A stretch of 10,363 bases of DNA, taken from contig DCIP01000234.1 in NCBI GenBank assembly GCA_002317115.1, positions 1 to 10,363 of the forward strand. The letters are read 5' to 3'. Both the position numbers and the translations under genes were made by a program. Below the pieces are notes generated by a model, which did no database searches, had not been told where the DNA came from, and saw nothing but the letters and a program-made list of their open reading frames with translations. Below, piece after piece: positions 1 through 6,956 of the stretch; within the stretch, counting starts at the first letter, position 1; each line of letters begins with the position of its first letter. This DNA is from Candidatus Scybalocola fimicaballi. GTDB lineage: Bacteria > Bacteroidota > Bacteroidia > Bacteroidales > Paludibacteraceae.

Positions 1-1
1 A

Positions 2-70
2 GGTCATAAGATTTCTGCAATATCATTAATGGGAACTTCTCCACAAGTGATATTGAATGAAATGGAGTGA
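2..70 (+). CDS. C-terminal tail of an unidentified protein (5' end outside window)
   Basis: An open frame runs from the window edge to a TGA at 68-70 and encodes about 22 residues (GHKISAISLM... ending NEME). It is too short to assign a family, and I do not recognise it. Two things favour a real gene end: a perfect inverted repeat starts two bases after the stop, and the sequence then becomes strongly AT-rich, as intergenic DNA in this window does. It could still be a chance open frame. Confidence 0.4.
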   Translation, partial: GHKISAISLMGTSPQVILNEME

Positions 71-71
71 A

Positions 72-127
72 TTTTATATTTTATAGAATATAAAAGTGCG
101 ATTTTTAGAGATTCGTATTCTATAAAA
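72..127 (+). repeat. Two overlapping inverted repeats, possible terminator or leader structure
   Basis: TTTTATATT (72-80) pairs perfectly with AATATAAAA (87-95) around a 6-nt loop. TTTTATAGAATA (79-90) pairs perfectly with TATTCTATAAAA (116-127) around a 25-nt loop. The arms overlap, so only one hairpin can form at a time. Position just after the stop at 70 and before the next promoter suggests a weak terminator for the upstream gene. The stems are almost all A-T, so stability is low and chance pairing in AT-rich DNA is possible. Confidence 0.35.
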
Positions 128-162
128 GATGAAAATCAGGAATTTTACATATTATATTTTTA

Positions 163-170
163 TATCTTTG
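163..170 (+). promoter_or_regulatory. Bacteroides-type -7 promoter element for the glucosaminidase gene
   Basis: TATCTTTG matches the Bacteroidota -7 consensus TAnnTTTG exactly and lies 20 bases before the ATG at 191, which implies a short leader. No clear TTTG is seen at the expected -33 distance, so this is half a promoter match. Confidence 0.45.
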
Positions 171-190
171 TCTCCCAAACAAAGAACATT

Positions 191-985
191 ATGTGTAAAT
201 TAAGAATTTTGGCTGCTGCATTCCTTATGCAGGTTTGTGTTATTGCAAACGCTATGGAGAAGAACAGCGCTTATACAAACTATATCTCTAAATACAATAA
301 GATTGCCGTTGACGAGATGCGTGCCAACGGTGTGCCTGCAAGTATCACACTTGCCCAGGGTCTGCTTGAGAGTGGCGCCGGATTGAGTGAACTTGCCAAG
401 AAAAGCAACAACCATTTTGGAATCAAGTGTCATAATGAGTGGAAGGGTGAACGTGTCTACCACGACGATGATAAACTTCAGGAGTGTTTCCGTAAGTATG
501 ATAATCCGGAGCAGTCGTTTGTTGACCACTCTCTATTTTTGAAGAAGGCTCGTTACGCTTCTTTGTTTACTTTGGATCCTACTGATTATAAGGGTTGGGC
601 TAAAGGGTTGAAGCAGTGCGGTTATGCCACTGAACCTCGTTATGCTGAACGTCTTATTGATTTGATCGAGACTTACGAGCTTTACAAATACGACAAGAAA
701 ACTGATGTTGTGGAGGTTGTGAAGACGGTGCAGGAGAATCAAGCTGTAGAAAAGGCGGAGCAGAAGTATTTGACTGAGAGTGCGATGGGAAGCATAGCCG
801 TCGGACCATATCATAAGATTGTGAAAATCAAGGGAAGAAAGGCTGTTGAGGCTCGAAAGGGTGATACATACGAGACTTTGGCTAAAGAGTTTGGTATGCG
901 TCCATGGGAGCTTCGTTGGGCAAACAAAGCAAAACGTGGAGATTCAATAGAGGTAGGTAGTCCTGTTTATTTGCGTCGCTGGTAA
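191..985 (+). CDS. Exported glucosaminidase (GH73-like) with C-terminal LysM-like domain
   Basis: This is probably a peptidoglycan hydrolase that cleaves N-acetylglucosaminyl bonds in the cell wall during growth or division. Residues 1-21 form a signal peptide (KLR, hydrophobic core, ending ANA). Residues about 28-165 resemble the glucosaminidase/FlgJ-like fold: PASITLAQGLLESGAG carries the probable catalytic Glu60, NNHFGIKC follows at 73-80, and YATEPRYAERL near 145-155 is the usual end of the domain. A Lys/Glu-rich linker spans about 166-200. Residues about 205-263 (ARKGDTYETLAKEFGM... GSPVYLRRW) look like one LysM-type carbohydrate-binding module. The 264-residue length fits Bacteroidota glucosaminidase/LysM proteins. 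An ATG start with a promoter element 20 nt upstream supports the start. The next gene begins 12 nt downstream, so co-transcription is likely. Confidence 0.9.
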   Translation: MCKLRILAAAFLMQVCVIANAMEKNSAYTNYISKYNKIAVDEMRANGVPASITLAQGLLESGAGLSELAKKSNNHFGIKCHNEWKGERVYHDDDKLQECFRKYDNPEQSFVDHSLFLKKARYASLFTLDPTDYKGWAKGLKQCGYATEPRYAERLIDLIETYELYKYDKKTDVVEVVKTVQENQAVEKAEQKYLTESAMGSIAVGPYHKIVKIKGRKAVEARKGDTYETLAKEFGMRPWELRWANKAKRGDSIEVGSPVYLRRW

Positions 986-997
986 TAAGATTTGACT

Positions 998-1372
998 ATG
1001 AAGACGAAATTGAAACTCCAGTATAAGATATATTTGGTTATCGCTTATGTAATGGCTGTGCTTTATATTGCCAGATACTACGATCAGCCAGTCTACTTGC
1101 TAATGATTATCGGTTTGCTTGGTTTTGTGGTGTGGAATCTTCCTATTTATGAAGCCACTGACGACGCGATTGTGGAGTGGAAATTAGGCATTCCTGGAAT
1201 CTTGAAGGGCAAGGTGTTGAAATATAATGAGATCACTAAGTATATGCCCGACAATAAGAATGCAAGATTAAGCAACTACGGTATCTATACTGAAAAAGAT
1301 TCGATATTTTTGTCGGAAAGGAAATACTCCAATATTGAGGAATTTGTGGAGTATTGTAAGGGAAAGAAATAA
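998..1372 (+). CDS. Small two-helix membrane protein, function unknown
   Basis: The product has 124 residues from the ATG at 998. A TTG six bases earlier is in frame but is a poorer start. Residues about 9-26 and 31-47 are hydrophobic and likely form a membrane hairpin. The remaining ~75 residues are soluble and mixed in charge, with alternating hydrophobic positions (IVEWKLGIPG, GIYTEKDSIFLS). This arrangement resembles small bacterial PH-like membrane proteins, but I cannot confirm the family. The gene follows the glucosaminidase by 12 nt on the same strand, so the two are probably co-transcribed, and a role at the envelope is an inference from that. No enzymatic motif is visible. Confidence 0.75.
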   Translation: MKTKLKLQYKIYLVIAYVMAVLYIARYYDQPVYLLMIIGLLGFVVWNLPIYEATDDAIVEWKLGIPGILKGKVLKYNEITKYMPDNKNARLSNYGIYTEKDSIFLSERKYSNIEEFVEYCKGKK

Positions 1373-1389
1373 GAGAATCTAATGTGAAC

Positions 1390-1420
1390 TCAAGTTTCGT
1401 AAGTCACTTGCAAAACTTGA
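1390..1420 (+). repeat. Inverted repeat downstream of the membrane-protein gene
   Basis: TCAAGTTT (1390-1397) pairs perfectly with AAACTTGA (1413-1420) around a 15-nt loop. An alternative inner pairing of CAAGT (1391-1395) with ACTTG (1406-1410) is also possible. It sits 18 nt after the stop at 1372 and ahead of the toxin-antitoxin promoter. It could be a weak terminator, but no strong T-run follows. Confidence 0.3.
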
Positions 1421-1444
1421 ATGAGATTAATCTTTATTTCAAAT

Positions 1445-1475
1445 TTTGATTTGGATTTATAAAAACGTATTTTTG
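1445..1475 (+). promoter_or_regulatory. Full Bacteroides-type promoter of the toxin-antitoxin cassette
   Basis: TTTG (1445-1448), a 19-nt spacer, then TATTTTTG (1468-1475). Both parts match the Bacteroidota -33 (TTTG) and -7 (TAnnTTTG) consensus at the expected spacing. It is the best promoter match I found in the window. The last base of the -7 box is the G of a GTG codon that could be taken as the antitoxin start. A transcript from here would begin after that GTG, so translation must start at the ATG at 1496. Confidence 0.7.
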
Positions 1476-1495
1476 TGGAACTAAATAATAACAGT

Positions 1496-1720
1496 ATGGA
1501 AGATATAATCGTTTCAGTGCCAACTTCAGATGCAGAATTTGTTGCATTATTGTTGGAAAAAATGGGTTACTGTATAAAAAACAGAAAACTCAAAGGTGTG
1601 AAAATGTCCTCGTTTCGTGAAACTATAGAGCAAGCGCAACGAGAATCTAATATGGATCATGAATGGACTCTAGATGAAATTAATGCTGAAATTAACGCTG
1701 CAAGGCAAAAAGGAATATAA
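1496..1720 (+). CDS. Antitoxin of a PIN-type toxin-antitoxin pair
   Basis: The product is 74 residues, charged and largely helical. The start MEDIIVSVP predicts a short beta strand and is followed by helix DAEFVALLLEKMGYCI. The tail WTLDEINAEINAARQ is a motif common at the C-terminus of Bacteroidota antitoxins and likely wraps the toxin. By analogy the protein would bind and block the PIN nuclease and repress its own promoter. I chose ATG 1496 over the in-frame GTG at 1475 because the GTG overlaps the promoter -7 box. The toxin gene starts two bases after its stop, which is typical of such operons. The gene is visibly AT-rich: 20 and 21 G+C of 60 in 1501-1560 and 1561-1620, against 35 of 60 in 3001-3060 inside lptB. 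This suggests separate ancestry. The partner toxin is broken, so the antitoxin may be a relic. Confidence 0.75.
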   Translation: MEDIIVSVPTSDAEFVALLLEKMGYCIKNRKLKGVKMSSFRETIEQAQRESNMDHEWTLDEINAEINAARQKGI

Positions 1721-1722
1721 TT

Positions 1723-2120
1723 ATGTTTGCAGTTATCGATACGAATGTTTTTGTTTCAGCTTTAATCACTAAGAATCCGGAATCTCCAACTCGACTTGTT
1801 TATGATTATATTGATTCTGGTGATTTAATCCCATTATACAATGATGAAATAATAGCAGAGTATAGGGAAGTATTGTCTAGACCAAAATTCAAATTAAGAA
1901 AAGAGATTATTGATACGTTGTTGTCTCTTGTTGTAGAAAATGGAATAAGTTCCGACAGATTTGCTTATGAGGAATCAATGATAGATGAGAAGGATAGGTA
2001 TTCTACGAGGTTTCTTTGTCTGTGGAGGATTCTTTTCTTGTTACTGGTAATCTTAAGCATTTTCCTTCAACTCCAATGGTAGTTACTCCTTTTCAAATTG
2101 TTGAAATGTTATCAAAATAA
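1723..2120 (+). pseudogene. PIN-domain toxin (COG1569/TIGR00305 type), frameshifted
   Basis: The family comprises putative Mg-dependent ribonucleases that form the toxin of a TA pair. The first frame (1723-2082) gives a normal PIN start: VIDTNVFVSAL with Asp6, IIAEYREVLSRPKF with Glu46, and acidic MIDEKDR with Asp88 and Asp91. After Arg92 (codon 1996-1998) it turns into an unrelated hydrophobic tail ending at 2082. Reading from 2001 in the frame that stops at 2118-2120 gives FYEVSLSVEDSFLVTGNLKHFP... VVTPFQIVEML, the expected PIN C-terminus. Restoring one base at 1998/1999 (for example AGG-GTA) would yield DRVFYEV and a 132-residue protein of normal family length. As it stands, the product is 119 residues and lacks the conserved TGN/KHFP strand, so it is probably inactive. 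A sequencing or assembly error is the main alternative. No -1 slippery heptamer is evident at the site. Confidence 0.85.
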
Positions 2121-2121
2121 T

Positions 2122-2148
2122 ATAGGGCAGGTAAAAACCTGCCCCTAT
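2122..2148. terminator. Strong hairpin between convergent genes, probably a bidirectional terminator
   Basis: GGGCAGG (2125-2131) pairs with CCTGCCC (2138-2144) around loop TAAAAA. ATA (2122-2124) and TAT (2146-2148) extend the stem past one bulged C. It lies between the toxin stop at 2120 and the minus-strand stop at 2153-2151. Read on the minus strand, the hairpin is followed by ATTATTTTGA, a moderate T-rich tract. Confidence 0.75.
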
Positions 2149-2150
2149 TG

Positions 2151-2726
2151 TTATCTGATAATCTTGAATACTCCGTTCTCTTCGATTTTGATGATCTTCG
2201 ACGGTGATGATGGTGTCTTGTCATCGCGTCTGAACTTCACAACATAATCGGCGGCGTTCAGGATTTCCTCACTGATTTCTGCAAAGAATTTGGCTGATGG
2301 TTCACCTGATATGTTGGCTGATGTAGAAACGATTGGAAACCCGAATCTTTCACACAATGCATGGCTGAACTTCTCTTTTGTGACGCGGATGCCGACACTT
2401 CCGTCTTCAGCAATCACATTTGGAGCGAGATTTTTTGCTTTGGAATAGATGATGGTTGTCGGTGTGTCAGCACACTCAAGCAAATCCCACGCTATATCCG
2501 GCATTGCGTCTGAGTATAGAGGAATGCGTCCTGGCGCGTCCACAAGCAAAATCATCGACTTTGAATCTGCTCTACGCTTGATCTCAAAGATCTTCTTTAC
2601 TGCCGCTTCGTTTCTCGCGTCGCAACCGATGCCCCAGATTGTATCTGTAGGGTAGACAATTATTCCGCCATTGCGTAGTGTGTCTATTGCGGCTTTAATG
2701 TCCTCTTTGTCGTAATTCTCGTTCAT
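2151..2726 (-). CDS. L-threonylcarbamoyladenylate synthase (Sua5/YrdC/YciO family)
   Basis: The enzyme makes threonylcarbamoyl-AMP from threonine, bicarbonate and ATP. TsaD and its partners then use this to form t6A37 on ANN-decoding tRNAs in the cytoplasm. The 191-residue length matches the single-domain YrdC type and lacks the extra Sua5 C-terminal domain. Visible motifs are GGIIVYPTDTIWGIG (20-34), the basic IKRRADSKSM segment (49-58) that lines the ATP pocket in the family, SVGIRV, and VSTSANISGEPS. It is the last gene of the minus-strand run and ends at the hairpin at 2122-2148. The 35-nt gap behind lptB suggests co-transcription. The YciO paralogue cannot be excluded from sequence alone, so I give no symbol. 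Confidence 0.88.
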   Translation of the reverse strand: MNENYDKEDIKAAIDTLRNGGIIVYPTDTIWGIGCDARNEAAVKKIFEIKRRADSKSMILLVDAPGRIPLYSDAMPDIAWDLLECADTPTTIIYSKAKNLAPNVIAEDGSVGIRVTKEKFSHALCERFGFPIVSTSANISGEPSAKFFAEISEEILNAADYVVKFRRDDKTPSSPSKIIKIEENGVFKIIR

Positions 2727-2761
2727 TGTATTCGCCTCTTTTCGTTAACGTAACGTCAACG

Positions 2762-3601
2762 TTATTCTTCTCTTTTTTTACGTTTCAACTCGAAGTCTCT
2801 ACCTAAGTACTTCTCCTTCACGATGGCGTTGGCTGCAAGTTCTTCCGGTGTACCCTTAAATAGAATCTTTCCTTCGAATAGCAGATAAGCACGGTCTGTG
2901 ATCTGCAACGTCTCATCTACGTTGTGGTCTGTGATAAGGATTCCGATATTCTTATCTTTTAGTTTCCATACGATATTCTGAATGTCGGCGACGGCGATTG
3001 GGTCGACTCCGGCGAACGGTTCGTCGAGCATGATAAACTTAGGCTCGATGGCCAAGCAGCGAGCGATCTCTGTACGACGTCGCTCACCTCCTGACAGACG
3101 GTCTCCAAGGTTGTGGCGCACGTGGTTGAGGTTGAACTCGTCGATGAGGCTCTCCAACTTCTCTTTCTGATACTCTTTGGTGAAACTTGTCATCTCAAGT
3201 ACAGCCTTGATATTGTCCTCCACGCTCATCTTTCTGAACACCGATGCCTCCTGTGGAAGATATCCCACACCCTTCTGGGCTCTCTTGTAGACGGGATCTT
3301 TTGTAATCTCCTCGTTATCAAGGAAGATGCGTCCTGCGTTTGGCACGATAAGACCTGTGGTCATGTAGAATGTGGTTGTCTTGCCGGCTCCGTTTGGTCC
3401 AAGCAAACCTACAATCTCTCCCTGCTTAACGTTGATTGAAACATTGTTGGCGACGGTACGCTCTCCGTACTTTTTGACTAAGCCTTCTGTGCGTAACGTC
3501 ATGCGGCCCTCTTCGATGATGATCTCTTCCTTGGAGTTCAACATCGCCTGCTGCATTGCTTCAATATCTGCGTTTGATATAGTTATTTCTTTTTCACTCA
3601 T
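2762..3601 (-). CDS. lptB: LPS export ABC transporter ATP-binding protein
   Basis: This is the cytoplasmic ATPase of LptB2FG, which extracts lipopolysaccharide from the inner membrane and drives it along the Lpt bridge. All ABC motifs are present: Walker A GPNGAGKTT (about 68-76), the Q-loop region YLPQEASVFRKMSV, signature LSGGERRRTEIA (from 169), Walker B FIMLDEP (189-195) and the H-loop ITDHN. The PVYKRAQ and NLGDRLSGGERRR segments are characteristic of LptB. I chose ATG 3601 over an upstream in-frame TTG at 3610; it leaves 11 nt after the cdd stop. From that ATG the protein has 279 residues, with about 33 acidic residues ahead of MTLRTEGLVKKYG, where LptB usually begins. Translation might instead start at that internal Met. 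The C-terminus ends in a Lys/Arg-rich tail. Confidence 0.9.
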   Translation of the reverse strand: MSEKEITISNADIEAMQQAMLNSKEEIIIEEGRMTLRTEGLVKKYGERTVANNVSINVKQGEIVGLLGPNGAGKTTTFYMTTGLIVPNAGRIFLDNEEITKDPVYKRAQKGVGYLPQEASVFRKMSVEDNIKAVLEMTSFTKEYQKEKLESLIDEFNLNHVRHNLGDRLSGGERRRTEIARCLAIEPKFIMLDEPFAGVDPIAVADIQNIVWKLKDKNIGILITDHNVDETLQITDRAYLLFEGKILFKGTPEELAANAIVKEKYLGRDFELKRKKREE

Positions 3602-3612
3602 GATATTCAAAA

Positions 3613-4080
3613 TTACATATCAAATGAGAAAGGAAGGAATGATCCGACTCCTTTTATATGATATATCACTTTTGTTCCGTAGAGATAAAAGTCGATGGCT
3701 TTGCCGCCTCTTCTCTCTGTTTCCAATAATACTTGTAGACATGCCGCACATGGCACAATTGGCTGTCCTAAGAAGTGGCCTTCTGTCTCAGCTGCGATTG
3801 CCAACGTGATCACGGCTTCTGTAGGATATTGCGCTCCACATGCAAAAACCGCTGTACGCTCGGCGCACAATCCGCTTGGATATGCCACGTTTTCCTGATT
3901 TGACCCGCAGACGATGTGTCCGCCATCTGTCTCCAATGCTGCTCCTACATGAAACTTGGAGTAGGGTGCGTAGGATGTTTTTGTGGCCTCTTTGGCTTTG
4001 TCGATTAGTTGCTTTACGTTGTCTGGCAATTCGTTGTATTCGACTTCGCTATATTCTATTTTCTTAACTTTGTTTATCAT
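3613..4080 (-). CDS. cdd: Cytidine deaminase
   Basis: The enzyme deaminates cytidine and deoxycytidine to uridine and deoxyuridine in pyrimidine salvage. At 155 residues it fits the small zinc-dependent homotetrameric class with a short N-terminal extension. Visible motifs are APYSKFHVGAA (38-48), NQENVAYPSG (61-70), CAER with zinc ligand Cys72 and proton-shuttle Glu74, and PCAAC with Cys111 and Cys114 as the other zinc ligands. The usual family form is PCGxCRQ. Here the Gly is Ala and the Arg is Leu (PCAACLQ), although all metal ligands are kept. The ATG overlaps the TGA of the preceding lipid-kinase gene (ATGA at 4080-4077), which indicates translational coupling. lptB follows after 11 nt. 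Confidence 0.92.
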   Translation of the reverse strand: MINKVKKIEYSEVEYNELPDNVKQLIDKAKEATKTSYAPYSKFHVGAALETDGGHIVCGSNQENVAYPSGLCAERTAVFACGAQYPTEAVITLAIAAETEGHFLGQPIVPCAACLQVLLETERRGGKAIDFYLYGTKVIYHIKGVGSFLPFSFDM

Positions 4081-4994
4081 AGATTGTCGATCACTTTGTT
4101 AAGGAAAAATTTACTGTCGTTCTTTGGCATCAACACCTTCAATCCGTGGTGGATGATGCGTATATGGATATCTCTGTCTTCCAACACTGGCTCGCCGTCG
4201 ATATGGAATTCACCGCTCTCTTCTCTGCATAGAGTGAGGTCTGTGGCCTCTACGAAGGTGAAATATCTCGATTTAAGGAACGACTTTGACATTAGCTGGG
4301 CTAATACCAAAGGAATGGCGAACATTGTGAATGGCTTAAGGATGCAGACGTTTAGTTTTCCATCTGCGATATTTGCGTCTGGAGCGATATAAGCATTGTT
4401 TCCCCACTGAGCTGCATTTGCGATGGTGATTAGGAATGCTTTCTGTAGCACAGCCATACTGTTTGTCTTGATAACGTAGTTGTATGGTTTGTAGTGCCAG
4501 AACTCTCTAACCATCACCTTGATGTATGTCAGCACACCACGTGTCTTCATGTTGCTGAAGGAGTGGCTGACGTGAGCGTCGAAACCAGTTCCGCATGTGC
4601 AGAAGAAGCATCTGTCGTTGGCTTTGGCATAGTCTATATGCTCCTCCTCTGACTCGTTGATCTGCTGTAGGGCTCTGGATGAGCTCATTGAGTAGCCAAG
4701 ATGGCGGGCAAGACCGTTGCCTGATCCAAGTGGAATGATTGCCAACGCTGTGTTGGTATGGACGATAGCCGACGCAATTTCATTCACAGTACCGTCGCCA
4801 CCACATGCCACCACTACATCATATCCCTCCGCAGAAAGCTGCTGGGCAAGCTCTTTGCCGTGTCCTGCATATTCAGTGTAGACGATCTTGGCATCGAATT
4901 TCTCTTTGTCCAACATCTTCTCAATAAGCTCAGGAAGCGACTCTTTGCTCTTTGTTCCGCTTTTGGGGTTTATTATGAATGCGATTCTTTTCAT
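4077..4994 (-). CDS. Diacylglycerol kinase family lipid kinase (DAGK catalytic domain)
   Basis: The protein is 305 residues of the YegS/DgkB type, which phosphorylate a lipid hydroxyl using ATP at the membrane surface. Residues 1-10 (MKRIAFIINP) form the first strand with the family NPKSG turn. VVACGGDGTVNEI (61-72) holds the GGDGT nucleotide-binding loop at 65-69, and PLGSGNGLARHLG (88-100) is the second conserved loop. A C-terminal beta-sandwich includes IAPDANIADGKLNVCI and EFHIDGEP, both typical. The substrate could be diacylglycerol, phosphatidylglycerol or a sphingoid lipid, because Bacteroidales make sphingolipids; the sequence does not decide. The gene lies 3 nt after parE and overlaps cdd by an ATGA junction, so it belongs to the same operon. 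Confidence 0.88.
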   Translation of the reverse strand: MKRIAFIINPKSGTKSKESLPELIEKMLDKEKFDAKIVYTEYAGHGKELAQQLSAEGYDVVVACGGDGTVNEIASAIVHTNTALAIIPLGSGNGLARHLGYSMSSSRALQQINESEEEHIDYAKANDRCFFCTCGTGFDAHVSHSFSNMKTRGVLTYIKVMVREFWHYKPYNYVIKTNSMAVLQKAFLITIANAAQWGNNAYIAPDANIADGKLNVCILKPFTMFAIPLVLAQLMSKSFLKSRYFTFVEATDLTLCREESGEFHIDGEPVLEDRDIHIRIIHHGLKVLMPKNDSKFFLNKVIDNL

Positions 4995-4997
4995 CTC

Positions 4998-6932
4998 TTA
5001 TAAATCTTCTGGGACATCCTCTTCCACTTGAAGGTTCTCGATAATCAACTCCTGGCGCTCAAGTGTGTTGACTCCCATATAGAAACTTAGAATTTCCGAC
5101 ACGGCATCCTCTTTTCTCAACTGTACCTGGTCGAGACGGATGTTTTTGCCGATCACATCACGGAACTCCTCTGGGGAGATCTCTCCAAGTCCCTTGAATC
5201 GTGTGATCTCAGCATTCTTGCCGATTGTCTTGATTGCGTTCTCTCTCTCCACGTCGTCGTAGCAATAGAATGTACGCTGTTTGTCGCGCACACGGAAAAG
5301 TGGAGTCTGAAGAATATATACATGGCCTTTCTTCACCAAATCAGGGAAGAACTGAAGGAAGAAGGTCAATAGAAGCAGACGGATATGCATTCCGTCGACA
5401 TCGGCATCGGTAGCGATGATGACGCGATTGTAGCGTAGACCTTCAAGACCATCCTCGATGTTGAGCGCGGCTTGAAGAAGCGTCATTTCCTCGTTCTCGT
5501 AAACCATCTTTTTCGACTTGCCGTAGAGATTCTTTGGTTTACCTCTAAGGCTGAATACAGCCTGAGTGTTCACATCACGTATCTTTGTGATGCTTCCTGA
5601 TGCGGAGTCTCCCTCGGTGATGAAGATGCTTGTTATGTCACGAGTGTCGATATCTCCCTTTGGAGCTTTGTTGTCGTTGAAATGGATACTGCAGTCGCGA
5701 AGTTTCTTGTTGTGAAGGTTGATCTTCTTAGTACGCTCCTTTGCTGCTTTGGATACTCCTGCCAAAGCTTTACGCTCTCTTTCCGACTCCTTGATCTTCT
5801 CAAGCATCTTGTCCGCAATGTCGGCGTTGATGTGAAGGAATTTATCAAGTTTGTCAGCCACAAAATCTATCACGAATTTGTTGATAGAGATAGCGTCGTC
5901 GCCTGGAGTCATTGTCTTCGAGCTCAATTTGTTCTTAGTCTGGCTCTCAAACATTGGTTCCTCGACGTTGATCGTGATAGCTCCGACAACGCCATTGCGG
6001 ACATCGGCAAGGTCGAGATTCTTGTTGAAGAAATCCTTGATAGTCTTTCCTATAGCCTCACGGAACGCAGCCTGGTGAGGACCACCAAGAGAAGTGTTCT
6101 GACCGTTGACGAAAGAGTAGTATTCCTCGTTGATCTGATTGCCGTGAGTCATAGCAATCTCGATGTCATCATCCTTGAAATGGATGATAGGATAGAGGGC
6201 ATCGGATGTCATTCTGTCGTTAAGAAGATCTTTAAGACCATTCTTAGAATACACCTTCTTGCCATTGTATACAATAGTAAGGCCAGTGTTCAGATAAGCA
6301 TAGTTCTGAAGCTGCTCCTCAATAAAGTCTTTGCGGAAAGAGTAGTTTTCAAAGATTGTGTTGTCTGGCTCAAACTCCACGAAGGTGCCGCGTGGCTCAT
6401 TCTCAGTGTTGTCCACAACACCTGAATCGGAAACCAATTTTCCCTGTTTGAATTCCATACGTCGGCATTTGCCGTCACGGTAGGCACCGACAGCAAATTT
6501 CCAGGAAAGGGCGTTAACGGCTTTCAAACCGACACCGTTAAGACCGACGGATTTCTTGAAGGCTTTGGAATCGTACTTACCACCGGAGTTAAGCTTCGAC
6601 ACGGCCATCATCATCACGTCGTCGCCAGCCTTGTTTGTTCCCAAGGGAATACCACGGCCGTTATCACGGATGCGGACCTTGCCGTCTGCCATTGTCACCT
6701 CGATCTGCTTACCCTCACCCATACGGTATTCATCGATGGAGTTGTCTATAGCCTCTTTGATAAGGATATAGATACCATCGTCGGAGTGCGAACCGTCGCC
6801 CGCACGACCGATATACATACCATATCGAAGACGGATGTGCTCGATATCCTCGAGGTGACGGATGTTGTTCTCGTCATAGATCACGCCGTTGTCTGCAACT
6901 GGTTGTTTTGAAAAATCTAATTCTTCTGCCAT
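4998..6932 (-). CDS. parE: DNA topoisomerase IV subunit B
   Basis: This is the ATPase subunit of the type IIA topoisomerase that, with ParC, unlinks daughter chromosomes. The 644 residues contain an N-terminal GHKL ATPase with [14 protein letters not shown] (Glu60 and Asn64, equivalent to the GyrB base and Mg ligand) and DNGRGIP (90-96). A transducer domain follows. The Toprim domain has EGDSASGS (440-447) and ATDADVDG (507-514, Asp509/511/513 as metal ligands). [13 protein letters not shown] near the C-terminus is the usual GyrB/ParE end motif. EGDSASGS with [11 protein letters not shown], rather than GyrB-like EGDSAGGS with LRGKILNVE, marks the Bacteroidota ParE type. parC is not in the window. 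The start ATG at 6932 follows a hairpin at 6957-6976. The lipid kinase gene begins 3 nt after its stop. Confidence 0.92.
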   Translation of the reverse strand: MAEELDFSKQPVADNGVIYDENNIRHLEDIEHIRLRYGMYIGRAGDGSHSDDGIYILIKEAIDNSIDEYRMGEGKQIEVTMADGKVRIRDNGRGIPLGTNKAGDDVMMMAVSKLNSGGKYDSKAFKKSVGLNGVGLKAVNALSWKFAVGAYRDGKCRRMEFKQGKLVSDSGVVDNTENEPRGTFVEFEPDNTIFENYSFRKDFIEEQLQNYAYLNTGLTIVYNGKKVYSKNGLKDLLNDRMTSDALYPIIHFKDDDIEIAMTHGNQINEEYYSFVNGQNTSLGGPHQAAFREAIGKTIKDFFNKNLDLADVRNGVVGAITINVEEPMFESQTKNKLSSKTMTPGDDAISINKFVIDFVADKLDKFLHINADIADKMLEKIKESERERKALAGVSKAAKERTKKINLHNKKLRDCSIHFNDNKAPKGDIDTRDITSIFITEGDSASGSITKIRDVNTQAVFSLRGKPKNLYGKSKKMVYENEEMTLLQAALNIEDGLEGLRYNRVIIATDADVDGMHIRLLLLTFFLQFFPDLVKKGHVYILQTPLFRVRDKQRTFYCYDDVERENAIKTIGKNAEITRFKGLGEISPEEFRDVIGKNIRLDQVQLRKEDAVSEILSFYMGVNTLERQELIIENLQVEEDVPEDL

Positions 6933-6956
6933 TGTATATTCTTTGTAATGTCATAA

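Noticed and set aside
1996..2016. Programmed -1 frameshifting in the PIN toxin
   Set aside because: No X-XXY-YYZ slippery heptamer is visible in frame around 1990-2016. A simple one-base loss in the AGG(G)TA stretch explains the break better.
2130..2148. CRISPR-like or mobile-element end
   Set aside because: The hairpin is single-copy, has no repeats or transposase nearby, and is well explained as a terminator between convergent genes.
2744..2764. Short inverted repeat TAACGT/ACGTTA between lptB and the YrdC gene
   Set aside because: A 6-bp stem with a 7-nt loop inside a run of ACGTT-like repeats is too weak and too easily found by chance to call a terminator.
3113..4067. Several + strand open frames opposite lptB and cdd
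   Set aside because: They are antisense shadows. The minus-strand frames carry complete ABC and cytidine deaminase motifs, while these translations show no domain and are Cys/Arg/Leu-rich.
5682..6425. 247-residue + strand open frame inside parE
   Set aside because: It lies fully antisense to the ParE ATPase and transducer region. Its length reflects codon bias of the real gene, and it has no recognisable motif.
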